64,000 nucleotides of DNA from Skeletonema tropicum (lineage: Eukaryota > Bacillariophyta > Thalassiosirophyceae > Thalassiosirales > Thalassiosiraceae): the NCBI GenBank assembly GCA_037178625.1, contig CM074146.1, forward strand, positions 1,240,001 through 1,304,000. The letters are read 5' to 3'. A program made the translations under genes and the position numbers. The notes under the pieces are model-generated. The model did not search any database. It saw nothing but the letters and a program-made list of their open reading frames with translations, and was not told the origin of the DNA. How positions within the stretch are numbered: the first letter of the stretch is position 1; every line of letters begins with the position of its first letter. Shown here one piece after another: positions 29,815 to 43,100 of this stretch.

Positions 29815-31189
29815 CGGGCATGCGTCAGTGGACACAAAGCTTACAATCAATCTGAGATTGCGGATGACTACTGCTCAGCTTCAGTAGCAGCGGCAATGTG
29901 AGTGTTGATAAGTGTGTCTTCTCTTCGAAATTAGTCGGTAATTGCATTGTTACCATCGAGGCAAGTAGGCGGCATTCTGCTTTAGATGAAGCATCGACCT
30001 GGAACCAATCTGCTGTTGATATAAGAGATGAATAGGGTGTCAAACAAACAATACACGCAACCGCCGGTAGAAGTTATTAATTTGGAACGATGGTGGATAT
30101 CTTTTGTTGAGAAGTACTGCACTGGAGGGAGGATGTGGTGACATTATCTAAGGAGGTTTGACAGCTCGAAGAAAAGAGAGTCTATTTGATGCATCTGGGG
30201 TGTAACATGTGTCTTCCTGTCGACCTATGCAACAATCAACATATTAATAACATCATAAAACTATTATATACATATTTATTCTTATTTTAATGATTGTATT
30301 ATCATAGTAGACGCAACTTTGACACAAGCACTTACCCTGTCTGCTCGATTACATGTTGATAATAATTTGGTACAGGCTGCAACGTATAATAAAGAGCAAG
30401 GTGGCTTTGGTCTTGCATTATCACATGGAAACTGGACGTTATATCAATTGTTTGGTCATGCGACTGATATATGATGTGTCCTTGCAATCGTTGATGCCAT
30501 CCAATCGAGGTTTTGTGCGCACACGTGAACTGTTCACAATGACGAAAATATTACACCCTCAAGACATGGCCTAGCAGTGATTCCGAGGCAGATACCATGA
30601 CATTTTGACCACCCATATTGGTCATCAATATCAAAATAAAGCAGAGAGCGCTGTGGGGGCCTTGTGAATCGAATATTGTATGTCCTCGTCAACGATATTA
30701 ACCACTTCCACGAAAATGGACAAAAAATTGATGCCTTAGATATAGCCGCCGATACGTCTGTAGGTTCTTGATTTCGTAACCTGCCGACTACTTGAGCGTT
30801 TTCTACGTTAAAAACTGATATAGATCATAGCTTGATGATGTGTTATAATCCTAATTGATCGTGCTATGGCTTGGCGGCCCAACATGATGGTCGTGATTTC
30901 GTGATGGGTTGCCGGTTGCCGGTTGCCGATTTGTGAGAGTGGATAACTTACCATCTGTAACTTACAGGTTATTTAGGGGAACTTTCTTACCCTATTTAAA
31001 ATTACTGGTATGAGTATACGTAAAGTTCACAAATACTAATATGTAGGCTGGTTTTCTAGAGAGAGAGGAGTAACACAACAATACTACCATACTTCGCCAA
31101 GCTTTGGACCATGGCCTTTCGTGCCCAGAAACAGAGAGATCATCACATAAACAAATATTAAGAAGAATGCTGCATTAGCTAACAACTTT
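29815..31189. other. No gene recognised
   Basis: AT-rich sequence with only short, unconvincing frames. The frame at 29825-30043 (minus) may be a further remnant of the fragment to its left. Confidence 0.5.
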
Positions 31190-32340
31190 TCAATCTCGCA
31201 TTGCATCGTTCATGCTGTTAAACTCGGCCATACACTCCTCACGGTGGCCACTAGCACAGCATTGACGGCAGAGATGCTTATGGCAATATTCACAATATTC
31301 CATTTCCGACGCATGAAATTCATAATCACATAGTTCGCACTCCCCATTGTAATGAGACCCTTCATTGCAGTCCTTGCAGGCAAAATGATAGCAATGGTGA
31401 CATTTCGTCATACAACAGTGAAAGATTCGGTGGCAAGTAATACATCGCTTTCTACGCCGATCATTGCATCCACAGAGACAATGCCATTTATTACAGTGCC
31501 CAGTGTATGCAAGTGGGCATCCTGCAGCATTATGATGTGCCCAACTAGGGTCGGGTCCCCCCAATCATCACCAAGAACACAAGTATTCTTGCAAAATTTC
31601 TCACCCGTTGCCTTGCACATCACCAAACTGCCACTTAATTCACAGTATGGGCCGGATCCACACCTATGGCACCATTCTCTGGCCCAAGTCCATTGGCGTT
31701 CTTCACTACAGCAGTCACCGACACAATCTTTGTATTGCAGGGGGGAAACAGCCAGCCAACCCTCTGGAAGACGCAAAAACTTCAACGTCATTCGAGCAGC
31801 AGGAAGAATATCAATCAATGTTGACATGACCTTGGAGGTTACCCCATCACGGTGCACTGTTGCTAAAGATGATAGATCAAGATATGCCACTTGAGTGAAA
31901 TCAATATACCTCAATGGTTCGAGCCCGGTACCGACAACATTGACACAATCTCTTATTGCTAGTAGTTTGAGTGGCTTACTGATGTACCTGCTGAGAGATG
32001 CTAACATACGATAAATAATCTGATCATTTATCCTTGAAGCTAATATAATGCCTCGGAGGTGGGCGGTGAAGGTGGGATGGATTCATCATCCGAATAATCG
32101 TATGCATCATATTGATGAGTTTCAACGGAGACATCATCTTCTGGCTCGGTGATGGGAGAGCCAATATTTATTTCCCAGCCTTAAAAGATGCAGTATTTTC
32201 ATACGCCTGTACTAATTGTTTCGATATTAGTGGAAAGGCGCTGGCAAGCAATAAGACCTCGGACGAGGATGACATGGACTCTATAATTTGTTCAATTACG
32301 CCGGTGCCTTCCTCGGTGACATCATAAAAAGAAGTGTCAA
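31190..32340 (-). pseudogene. Leucine-rich-type protein with C-terminal Cys/His-rich domain, frame broken
   Basis: Read from the right: an N-terminal part around 32180-32340 (SEVLLLASAFPLISKQLVQ), an acidic stretch, then from about 32060 INDQIIYRMLASLSRYISK, LKLLAIRDCVNVVGTGLEPL and QVAYLDLSSL, resembling an LRR-type family I associate with diatoms. The C terminus (31190-31600) is rich in Cys/His pairs (CITCHRIFHCC, CHHCYHFACKDC, CEYCHKHLCRQC), suggesting several zinc sites of B-box or RING-like kind. A one-base shift in a six-G run near 31556 separates the LRR part from the Cys-rich part, and two further shifts lie at about 32060 and 32175. Decay or assembly error are both possible. LRR plus zinc-binding domains suggest a ubiquitin-ligase-like adaptor, as inference. 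Confidence 0.55.
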
Positions 32341-34766
32341 CATGAAGTCATCTTGGCGTTGAGTTGATGTAAAGAAGCCGGAGGCGGCAGCCGCTGTTGT
32401 GGCGGCAGTGTTGTTTTTCTCCTCCATAGCAATGGAGGAGTTGCAATTTTATAATATCTATCTGTCATTGGCATGGTGCTTGCTCCTTGCTCCTTGCATG
32501 AAATGTACGTAGCGGCGAGGGGATCTCCTGTTCCCCATGATGAAAGTAATGCAACTTCTAAAAAATATAACGTGGGAATTTAGTACAGCCTACACAGGAA
32601 GGAAGTTGCGGAGTTCAGATACAGGGATCATAAAGTTCCCCGGGGAGTCCCAACAAAGCCTCAATCTGCCAAATTAGTACCCCAAATCTGGATGAAGTTG
32701 CATGATGAACGCGTGTTGTGCGATCAGTCGAGTCAAAATAAGTTTTGAGAATAGTAGTCTTAAATTTTGTGTTTCACACATCTTGACCGGCACTCTCCGG
32801 CACTACCAGGTATGATCTAAGGTAGGAATTAAAATTTGTACGACGAAATCTCCTCCTGCCAGTATGTAGTGCGTTCCCGTGGCCACAACAACTAATCTTT
32901 TGGAGGCGCGCCAAATTTTAGACTGGATCTTAAATAATACATAGTACTTATGCAAAGGCAAAGGACCATGGAAGCAACTTACTTATGCAGCAGCCACGGG
33001 AACCGCTGACAATCCATTTGATCATAATCACTCTCGATATCATTTTCGGAGAAGCGTAGCTAATCAGAAGTGCGAGGAAATTGCTCTGAAAGTTCATGCT
33101 CGTTTTTTGTTTTCCTCCGCTCTCGCTCCGATGCTGACAACATAGCAGCACAGCAGTCAGTAGATAGAAATGAACGGAAACGAATGAAATGCAACTCACA
33201 TTAGGTCATCGTTGCAGGTTTCGTTGCAGAATTTGCTCGATGGGTGAATTTGATCATTGGCTATTCGACAACACTGCACGGAATACAAAAATAGACAAAA
33301 CGCAAATAGTAGCGGCTCCCGATGACGCTACAGAGAGAGAACCCGTACTCTAGCGGCCACTGAAACCTCCTGCAGCGATGCATTTCACAATTATCACCAG
33401 CCGCGACGCCAAAGATGACTGTGATGATTCTAACAACAATAATGAAACACCAGTAGCAGTGACACTGTCGTTGATAGACCAGAGAGGAGAAACATACTGC
33501 TGATCATATGTGTCTAGTGGCTCAGTGGTACGACTTTCGCATATGATCAGCACATACTAATCACCTGAGGGTACCTAGAAGCATACAAATCACCTGGGGG
33601 TAGAAACATACAAATCAAGTATCAGCTATGTGGTAATAGGCAGAAGGTTAAGATGGAAAGCAACTCTAATGTCGGATGCCGGAGGCAATCAAACTCACTA
33701 GCGTAGCGTATGAAGAAGAGAGGGAGAGATGTGTACAGTAGATGATAATCTAGGTTCAGAAAACGATTTGAAACGACAAGGAAACGCTTTTCCACGACAT
33801 CTACTGGCATGACAATCAATCATAATCTCGAGGAGGGTTATGAGGAAGACATCTGACACACTGACCACATCCCGTGCATGCCCAGCAAAGACGGATCAGC
33901 AGCCGCAATAAAGCATTACTGTACTTTGACAGCATTGTCCCAAAAAAGTCAAGCATCAGCCGAGTGAAACGACGAAGCACAACAACTTAATTGATATCAA
34001 GAACACAAACGAGCAATACTGGTAGGTATACAGTGTCTCTGGGGTATTTGGCTTGGGTGCACAGTGTGGGACATAGCGTTACGTGCAACATATGATACAT
34101 ATATGGATCTGATGTGGTACAGTATACCATCTAATGAGCATGTGGCAATAATGTAAAGCATTGCAAGGCACAGCATGGGGCACAACAAAGAATGACAGCA
34201 ATTAGAATAGAGAAAAAGCAGGTATAACTAGCATTGAAGCTAGTGAAATCAACACAGAGCATACATCAACATCCTCCTACCCTTTCTCCTATTCTTTCCC
34301 CCCTCCTTCCCCCTTCCTTTCTTTCCTCTCTTTGTGCAGCATTTCAGCTGATCCGGCTGCGCTGGATCAAAAATTCAACGACTCACAGATATCAAATATC
34401 TGCCATATCACCCAGGCACCTATTACACTAATACTAATATTCGGAAGAACGGTTTGTAAAGCAAACGGCTCAGCAGGATTAGCTGCCATTCAAGCACTCT
34501 ATGAGAGCAACAATGGCCCGATAACAGCGTCGTCGGTCAATGATGACCAAATTTCATATTTATTATACAGTGCAGGTGGCAGATCTATTTCGCACAGAAG
34601 TAGCTCTCAGTCGACTCACGAGTCCTCTCAGCCACTCGAGATGCTTTTCTTGTTTACAACACCAGTGATACGTGCGTAGTTTACCGTAGCACAGAAACGA
34701 ACCACACACTGCCAACAACAATCTTGCTACTTATTGATCGACAAGGCGTCCAATCATGGGACAAGC
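32341..34766. other. No gene recognised; inverted repeat at 33498-33552
   Basis: The short frames are unconvincing. The frame at 34332-34679 (plus) after a polypyrimidine-AG could be an isolated exon, without support. At 33498-33510 and 33540-33552 there is a 13-bp inverted repeat (TGCTGATCATATG) enclosing a tRNA A-box-like TGGCTCAGTGG without a B box. Confidence 0.5.
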
Positions 34767-37700
34767 CATCATTGAGGAACAAATGTAACGTGTATACTTA
34801 AAATGTAATGGTAATGTAATTTGTCTGTCAGCCCCGATGCACTCTATCCCCATTCCCTTCAAAGTAGCAGCTCATCATCTCTTGATCTAGTCAAGATATT
34901 CAGTGAGTGTATTTGCCTTCGCAATAGCACCCCACTCATTGTATTTCTCAAACGCCCGTGAGAAGTAATGTACTGATCTATTTCTTCTACCCGTCTCAAG
35001 GTAAAAGTGACCAGCAAGCTCATTTGCCAACGCCTCTTCATTCACAAACTTATGAATCTGCGAGCTTGATATTGCGGCATCATACATTGTTTCTGCCAGT
35101 TCGAAGTTTCGGCTACAAAAGTGCTGTTCGGCTTGGAGAAGAAATGACTCTGTGGACGCAGTAGTGCAGATAAGATTAGAGAGCAAAGCATGAGGCGGAA
35201 TATTGAAAGACGAAAAGATAACACCATAGAGATAACGGCACTCACTGTTCTCAAAGTTCCATGTAGATGCCGAAACAGACAACTTGACAAACTCATCCTT
35301 ACACTCAATCGCCCTATCTATCCATTTTTTTGAGCCGTTCTTGCCATTCATCTCTCTAGCAACCCAAAACGACACAAGGCCAGAGTAGCTGTAAATGTTT
35401 GTAGACATGCAGTAGATGAAACGCAAAGTTAGTGTGATGAAGATGCACGCTAAAAGAAGATGTACTCATTATGGATATGGACTTACAATCTTCTGAAAAT
35501 CATTGTTGGTGATATACTTTCACACTGTTCGAGAGAGAAATATTTCTCGACAGCATCTCTTGCTTCATTGAGCTCTCTGAATATCAAAGCCTCTGAAAAC
35601 TTCGCAAACATAACTAATTGCAAGTGTAATGCGTACTTTCCATCGCTCTCGCCCCCATTGAAGGTTCCTCCCAAGACATCCGTGAGATTATCCTGCTGTG
35701 GTGATGGTGCATCTGATTCACCCTTGAGTCGCAAGGCAACTCGAAATATTGGCAGTAGAAGCGTGAGAACGACAAAATTCTTGTAAGATTTTGATTCCTT
35801 CATGGTGTTTTTCATCGAAACGATAACTGCGTTCAAATCCTTGCCGGACCATAAGCACAAATTATTATACATCAAGGAACTCGCCACAGCGTATGGATTG
35901 CCACTTTTCATGGAAGCTTTATATACATCAAGATAGCACTCAATTGAGCTTTGCATGGGCTCAACATAGAGCCTTGTGTGATTCGAGTAAAACATAGTAT
36001 TGCCCTCGTGAGCACGAGAGGGTATTTTCTTCATCAAAGATAATGCGAGCTTTGCGTAGCGGTATCCTTCGACAAAGTCGTGTTCAATAGTAGCGAGATA
36101 ATTGCCATATTGAGCAAAAGCCGAAGGAGAGTGTGGGCTCATGCCGCATGTCAAAGATATCTGTATTACCTTCAACGGGATGATTAACATCAGAGCTCTT
36201 TCGCCGTTTACATGTAGAGAAACATACAGTCTGACTAACAGCTCCACCGCCAAAATCTTTGAGGGATTCACCATGACCGGACAACCCAGCATAACATTAT
36301 TCGATAAACTAGCGAGTTTGTCTTTCGTCTCATCCAAGTACAAGTTGGTGATAGCTGGTGTGACCACCGAAGGAAGTGCTTCTCCTAGTTTTGTGAGCGT
36401 GCTATTAATGAGTTCCACGGCAGCAGACGCATTTCCAGACCAATTCTGCAAAGTAACTGTGACGGAGATCGCCTGAAATTTATCTTCAAAGCATTTGGAA
36501 TTTTGCATGATTTGTTCTGTAAGCAGTTTGACACTTTCATGCTCTGCATTCATCAAGGCACACTTCGCCGCTGAATTGTACAATTCCAAGCTTAAATCAT
36601 AATGCTCGCTCCAATGGTCTTTCCGCAGGTATGAGATGCCATGATCGAAAAATGAGTATGCCAAAAAGAAGTCTGACATGTTCATAGCTTTTTTCCCCGC
36701 ATCTAAGTTCAGATGTGCAACTACTACAGCTTGCTCTTCATCGATGACTGCTTGCGGCCCACCGAGATTGATCTGCGAAACTGCGGTCAGTAGTAATCTG
36801 TCATCACGTTCTCTCGCTGCAACAAATCCTAACGCCAATCCATGCCTGGAGTGGAGTGGAGTGAAGTGCATTGTGAGTATTCGACCGAAGCAATGACACA
36901 AACAACACCAACGAGAGACTGACTTACCGATGGTGATGGAGACAACGTTCTTCTGGCTTCATCTTACTATAAGCAGCTTCCTGCAGCTTATCGTGCATGA
37001 AGTAGAACTCTCCATTTCTCTTTCCAAGCACACTGTGAGCGACAGCGTCGTCAAGTGGAGCTATTAGTGGTTGCCCTATTTCTCTCTCCAACACTTCAAT
37101 CAACGCAATGTCGGCCCTTGCACCGAAGCATGACAGAACGACCAAGGCAGAGAGTACTTCAAAGGGCAAACGATCGAAAGACTTTGTGATGAACGTAGCA
37201 ACATTCTCTGGAATATTCATGCCAGCAATTCTGTCAGCTTCCCACACCCATCGACGACGAGAGAGAGAAGGATAAAGCATTCTCTGTTTGTACAATTCCA
37301 TCATCACTTGCTTCACAAAGAGTGGACTCCCCTTCGTTTGATGGTGCAGAATGTCAGCGAGGGGGCGGGTGATGCGTGGTAGCAAAGACAATTCAGTCGA
37401 CACAAACTCATTCAGAGCACCTATGCTCATAGATGTGAGATGAATCCTGGTCATCTTGGTTCCACACAAACTGTTTACAGTCGTGAACATTTTATGGAGA
37501 GGGTGAGATTCACTCATTTCATCATCACGACATGCCCCGAAGAAAAAAAAGCGGTGATCTTGGATGGATGAACCCGACAACATCAATATCTGATACAGAA
37601 GCGCAACAGAAGCGCTGTCTATCCATTGACAATCGTCGAGGAAGAGTATCAGAGGCTCCTCGTGACATGTAGCTATGACTTCAACAAATTGACAAAACAG

Positions 37701-39758
37701 ATAACGCAGCTTCTTTTGTGCGTCTACTGCTGTGTTGTTCTTGTTGCTCTGACTGACATTGAAGTCGTCACCAAGAATATTCGCCAGGCTCGGCATTACT
37801 GCAACCAGGCAGTCCATCTCCTCCCCCACAATCTCCTTCAAAGCAATAGATACTCGTCCAGCAGTCAACTGATCTTTCACACTCACCCAAGCACAATACT
37901 TATCAAACGCAGAGCTGATGACATGAAGAGGCTGCGACTCAAGTTTATCGAAGCGTCCAGATAAAAATATACTTTTGCCATTCTCATTGACAGAGCGAGC
38001 AAATTCTTGCGAGAGCTTTGATTTGCCTATACCTGATGGCCCACAAACCATTGCGACCTCACACTCACATGATATTGATCGCTGATAACACTCTTTCAAC
38101 GTACGCAGTTCTGCATCTCTACCGCACTGGGATGTTCCAAATTGTAGGCCGACATTGGTAGCATTTGCCAAATCAATACCGTGGAGATATAGTTTGGGAG
38201 AATCACTCATTAGCTTCAAATCATCTCTAACTTCTGAAATAAATGAATAAGCTTCCCCGTTACCACCGTGAGCATCTCCAATCACGCAGTCTATCATATT
38301 GCTGATCAGGTCACAAAGAGCAGTGGGCAAGCCCAACAACCTCAGTGGCTCTACAGATATCGATGCTATCGATGTCATCTGCTGATGAATTACCATCTAG
38401 GTTGGAATTGTTCACTCTTCGTTTGGTCGGATTATGACCAAACGATTCATTGTATGCCCCAGTGATGTGATTTGGTGGCTGCATGTCCCAAAGCTCCCGC
38501 CCCAGTTGTGAGGTGTCCGCCCGAAAAGAGCTCATAGAAAGCAATCCCCAATGAGCGTATTTCTAGTTTTCCATTATTGCTGAGAGGCCTTCCGTCAACT
38601 GCGCCTTCATTCAAAGTAGCGCCTCGAACGTCCAAATAATCAACTGGTCTTCCAGACTCCTTCTCATGTGCAAGCAGTGCAGAAGAAAACTGCTGTGCCA
38701 AATTATGCATATCTCCTTGATTCAAATTATCACTGTTGTTGTGCAGAATTGGCTCAATATCGGTGGCCTTAGATTCTATGCGTCCCCCATCGCTCTGATA
38801 AGCATTTTTTGTGCTCTTATCATGTGCTCTAATTTCGCCCTGAATCTTCGTGCAGTACACAGAAATGTATTCAGACCACGATTCATTGGCCGTCTCTATT
38901 ATGGGCTGAAAAGCAATGATATTATCATTATTGCTGTTGCGCCGAGAAGAGCTCTCTTTGTTATCTTTATACCCCCTCTCTTCTTCAACGGTAGACAGCT
39001 GATCAGAAAGGGAGTGAGCAATTTTCAAAGCACATGATAGGTACTCTCGAGAGCAAACTATTCCGCCTAGATTCTGTTTGCCTTTTGATCTCAGCGAGTC
39101 AACGGCACCGACGGTCCATTGCTTCATGGACATGGGCTCCGGAGACGACACCGAGGCAGGAGGAGGTTGGTGTAACATTGAGCTGTGGCGATTACTCATC
39201 TCAGCTACGATGCAATAATAGGAGCATTATTAAGTATGGGTCATCTCTCTAGAGAGAGATGATCGATTGTTTTTTGTTTTTTCACGTTCAGCACAGCCAC
39301 AACTGACATCATCAGTTGGTACAGCTCTGATTTTTTTATTGAACTTTCTGAATCTTCAACTACTAAGTCTCTCATTCCGTTTTACACAGACAGGAGGAAC
39401 TGTTCGAAATTACTCCTAATAACTTTTTTTCCTACTTACTTATAGGGGTGAATACGTAAGAATTTGTCTCTGCTACCGAACAGTACTCACAATCCACAAT
39501 CACATGTTCATATCATTCAGGGAGGAGATTAGGCCTGCTAATAAGTACATACAGGGACCTGCCGCGAACTAGACCCCCCCCCGGGGTCTAAAAATTTTGG
39601 CTAGTCCTCTCTAGGGGGGTCTAACTTGAGTTTTCACCCAAGAGACCCACCACCACCACGATGCCAATGACATCATGATGTTGTGTGTTGATGCAGTGGC
39701 GGGCCGGACGGATCTTGTTGACATTTGAGAAAGCATCCGTTGGATTGCCTATACGAAG
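34767..39758. repeat. Segmental duplication unit, copy C
   Basis: Nearly identical to 19676-25447 in the same orientation. It lacks the nested MITE and the extra sequence next to it. It continues directly into the 184-bp fragment at 39759-39942 and then into LINE-2. Confidence 0.85.
34887..39199 (-). pseudogene. STAND-type NTPase with degenerate kinase C-lobe (copy C), frame broken in first exon
   Basis: A close duplicate of copy B. The N-terminal exon is intact through the A run (six A's) and kinase-like stretch, but an extra T near 38462 shifts the frame and gives a stop. A 14-bp-shorter stretch near 38375 shifts it again. Beyond that the NTPase domain (Walker A GPSGIGKS, Walker B LILFLDDCQW) and the helical repeats are complete to the stop at 34887, with the same three introns as D. 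The lesions differ from those in copy B, so B and C were damaged independently. A shorter protein from an internal Met near 38396 is conceivable. Confidence 0.75.
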
Positions 39759-39942
39759 CATGACGAATCCGAAGGCAAACCATGGCATTATCGATCCCAT
39801 ACACCCTCCATCAACACTAAGAAGACACTCCCTAACCCAATTTTTCACGCTGATTCCAATTATGTAAGCTGCAGCGTCCAATTCAAAGTAGTTTTGATGA
39901 TAATTGTGGGTGACGCACATACACATGAATGTCTGCACATAC
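39759..39942 (-). pseudogene. Duplicated gene fragment (copy near C)
   Basis: The same 184 bp as 29631-29814. Here the minus frame runs on into LRIGNPTDAFSNVNKIRP and ends at 39621, making a 137-codon open frame whose right end already lies in LINE-2. The function is not recognised. Confidence 0.5.
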
Positions 39943-40178
39943 ATGAACGCAATGATACGAACGACAAGAGCAGCATCAACGAATCGGAAGCTTAGTATCC
40001 TCACAAAAGGGCAACGTGTTGGACTTGATCGCATAGACGTCCCGAGCCATGAGTGGTTGTACTCTGAAGATATGGAAGAATTGTACCATTATGATAAAGG
40101 AGTATTTGAAACGCATGCAGTCATACAACAAACGTCTCAAGGAAAACCAATCATGGAAAAAGAATTCTATGCCCACCA

Positions 40179-43100
40179 TTGAAGGTACCGGATAAGAATG
40201 CATATCCCGTCAAAGTAATTGTCCGAGAAAATGGGACAAATGAGACACTGAAGATAGATGAGATAATTGACAAATCACCGTTCCAATGGGAGGCAATTAC
40301 ATCCCAAACGGCTATCGAAGGTAAAATACTACGACGGAACAAACGGCATTTGCAACAGGTAGCAATGGAAGGGGGGCCATCGACTCAACCCCCAGTACAG
40401 CAATTGATAAGTGCGGAGGGAACTGAGGAGGTGAAGCAAATACTCGAAGGAAACTATCGAGTGGTAGACCCAACCACGAACGAAGAAATGGAGATTAGTG
40501 ATACTCTAGCAGCGTGGATGAGTCAACTCAAACAAACAGAAAAAGAAGTAGCAATGGAGGAAACCGTGGGCTCAATAACTTCTGCTCAACTGCAAGAGGC
40601 ATTCCGAAAAGCCAAAGAAAAGACTGCTTCTAATGGAGACCTACATTATACGGTGTGGAAAGCTATGGTAGCTGACAATGAGTTTGCAGATTGGTTGTCG
40701 ATAATGATCAGCCTGCCGTTTATATATGGTTTCGCCCCTGAACGATGGAAGAGTATGACGGATGTAATGCTGGAAAAGAAAAAAGGTAACCGGCAGATAA
40801 ACCAACTCCGAATCATAGGGTTATTAGAAGCTGATTTCAACACAGCACTGAAATTTTTTGCAAGAGAGTTTTCAAAAAAGATGGAGTCTACTGGGGAGCT
40901 GTCAGACGAACAGTGGGGATCTCGGAAAGATAGAAACTCAATTGATGCAGCCATGATCAAATTGTTAACATTCGAAGCGGCACGAGCAAAGAAATCAACA
41001 ATAGGCATGCTGTATTATGACTGTATAGCGTGTTATGATCGAATGCAGCCGTCATTGTCGAACATAGAAATGGCGAAAAGGAACTTCAGTGACGGGATCT
41101 TGCGAGCAAGAGCGGAAGCACTACGTGGAATGAAACGCAATGTGAGAACCGGGCTCGGGGTATCGAATGATATATACTCAGAAGAACCAGGGGATTATCA
41201 GATTTCAGGAGAGATCCAAGGAAAAGCAGACAATCCGGCGCTGTTTACGGCATGTAGTAGTGGGATCCTGAAAACGCACGCAGAACTGGCACCGGGCCTG
41301 GAATTACATGGTTGTTTCGGGGAACGGATGATGAAGCGTCATAACGTAAGCTACGTTGATGATAATGATGGAAATGTCTCTGCAGATTACGACAGTGAAC
41401 GGCCACTGGATGAACTGATCGAAAGGATGAAATTGAGCTCTACGATGTGGAATGAGGTCGTACGATATTCAGGCCAATCACTTGCCTACCACAAATGTGC
41501 GTGGCAGGCATTAGCGTGGCAAGTGGTACGAGGGGAACTAAAACCAATCATGGCAATAGATGAAACAATCCTCCTGGAGGATCATAAAGGTGCCAAGTCA
41601 GTGATACAGTTTAAGTCACCAAATCAACCGAATAAAGGGTTGGGATACCACTTGTGCCCCGATGGGAACCAGAAGCAAGAGTACGAGGTCATCATGGAGA
41701 AATTGAGGAGAATTTCCAAGTCTACGTCTTTGGGATTCTTGACAGCAAGTGAGACGAAGCAACTACTCTACCAACGATTGATGCCAACATTGGATTACGT
41801 CCTCCACTTGACGTCATTCAGTAAGAAACAATGCAAAAAGATGGATACAATCGTACGGAATAACTTCCTCCCATATATGCACTTTAATAGGAACTCACCA
41901 GACGCAGTGCTCCGAGGTCCTATGGAGCAAGGAGGGATGGAAATCCCAGACATGTATTCGAGGCAAACTGAATTGAAGTCAGAGTATGTTGTCAAGCAGC
42001 TCCGAAATGGGAAGACATTGGCGGAGGATTTTCTCTTCACATTGGATGAATTGCAACTGCAGTCAGGCCTGATAACACCATTGTTTGAGTACAAAGAAAG
42101 GCTGACATATATGGACAATGGACTACTAGTGAGCTTGAAAAATCGATTAGCTGAGATAGATGCTACGATATGGATGGAAGATGCCACAATCCCAGCACTG
42201 CAGAGGGAAGGCGATCAATCAATTATGGAAGCATTTATTCGACGGAAAATAAAGCCATCGATATTGAGAAAGCTCAATGCAGTCCGTATCTATATGCGAG
42301 TGATCACATTAGCAGACCTAGTGGTTGAGAATGGAGAATATATCGGAAATACAACGCTGGGGGGCAATTTTGTAGCGGGATCTGATTGGAGATGGCCGCA
42401 AATTCCATGCCCTCCGAAGAAGTGGTTCTCCTTGTTTCGTAGGTGTATACGAGAAACATTCTGCAATAGATTGGATAGTCGCCACCACCACACCAATTCA
42501 ATGGAACTTGACATACCACTTGGAAAGTGGTTTCCGGTGAAACGGAACACATGGTATGACTGCTACCGAGGTAAGGGGGTGATCTACAAACGAGGAGAGA
42601 CAGCCACTGGTGAAAGCTTTATTCAGAAGCTAACAGAACAACCAGTGCAAAGTGGGTTCTACAAATATGAATGTGACGTCAACGCTATACCGCTAGAGTG
42701 TTATCCGATGAAAATGACAGAGGTAGATGAGGGTGTATGGACTCGCCGTCCGTATCAGATGGCACAACAGCAACAGCAGGAAGCTAAGCCTCCGGGATAC
42801 GTGACCGAAAATACACACCTACCAGGCACAGAAATGAAGCCAAAGAAGACAGGTAGTGATGGTTCTGTCCTTCGAGTGCACAATGTGGCAGCGGCAGCAT
42901 GGATTATCCCAACTAATCAAAACGAGTATGTCAAGGCATGTTTTTTGATGACAAACGTCAGCTCAGTAAACTCGTACCGAGCTGAATTGGAAGGGTTGTA
43001 TCGAGCGCTGTATCACATACAATATCTTGGCATAGAATTGGGGCCAGACGACGATATTACTCAATGGTTTGATAATGAGTCAGGTGCTTTTACGAGTAAT

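Noticed and set aside
33511..33541. tRNA gene suggested by TGGCTCAGTGG
   Set aside because: No GGTTCGANNCC B box or cloverleaf partner follows within tRNA length.
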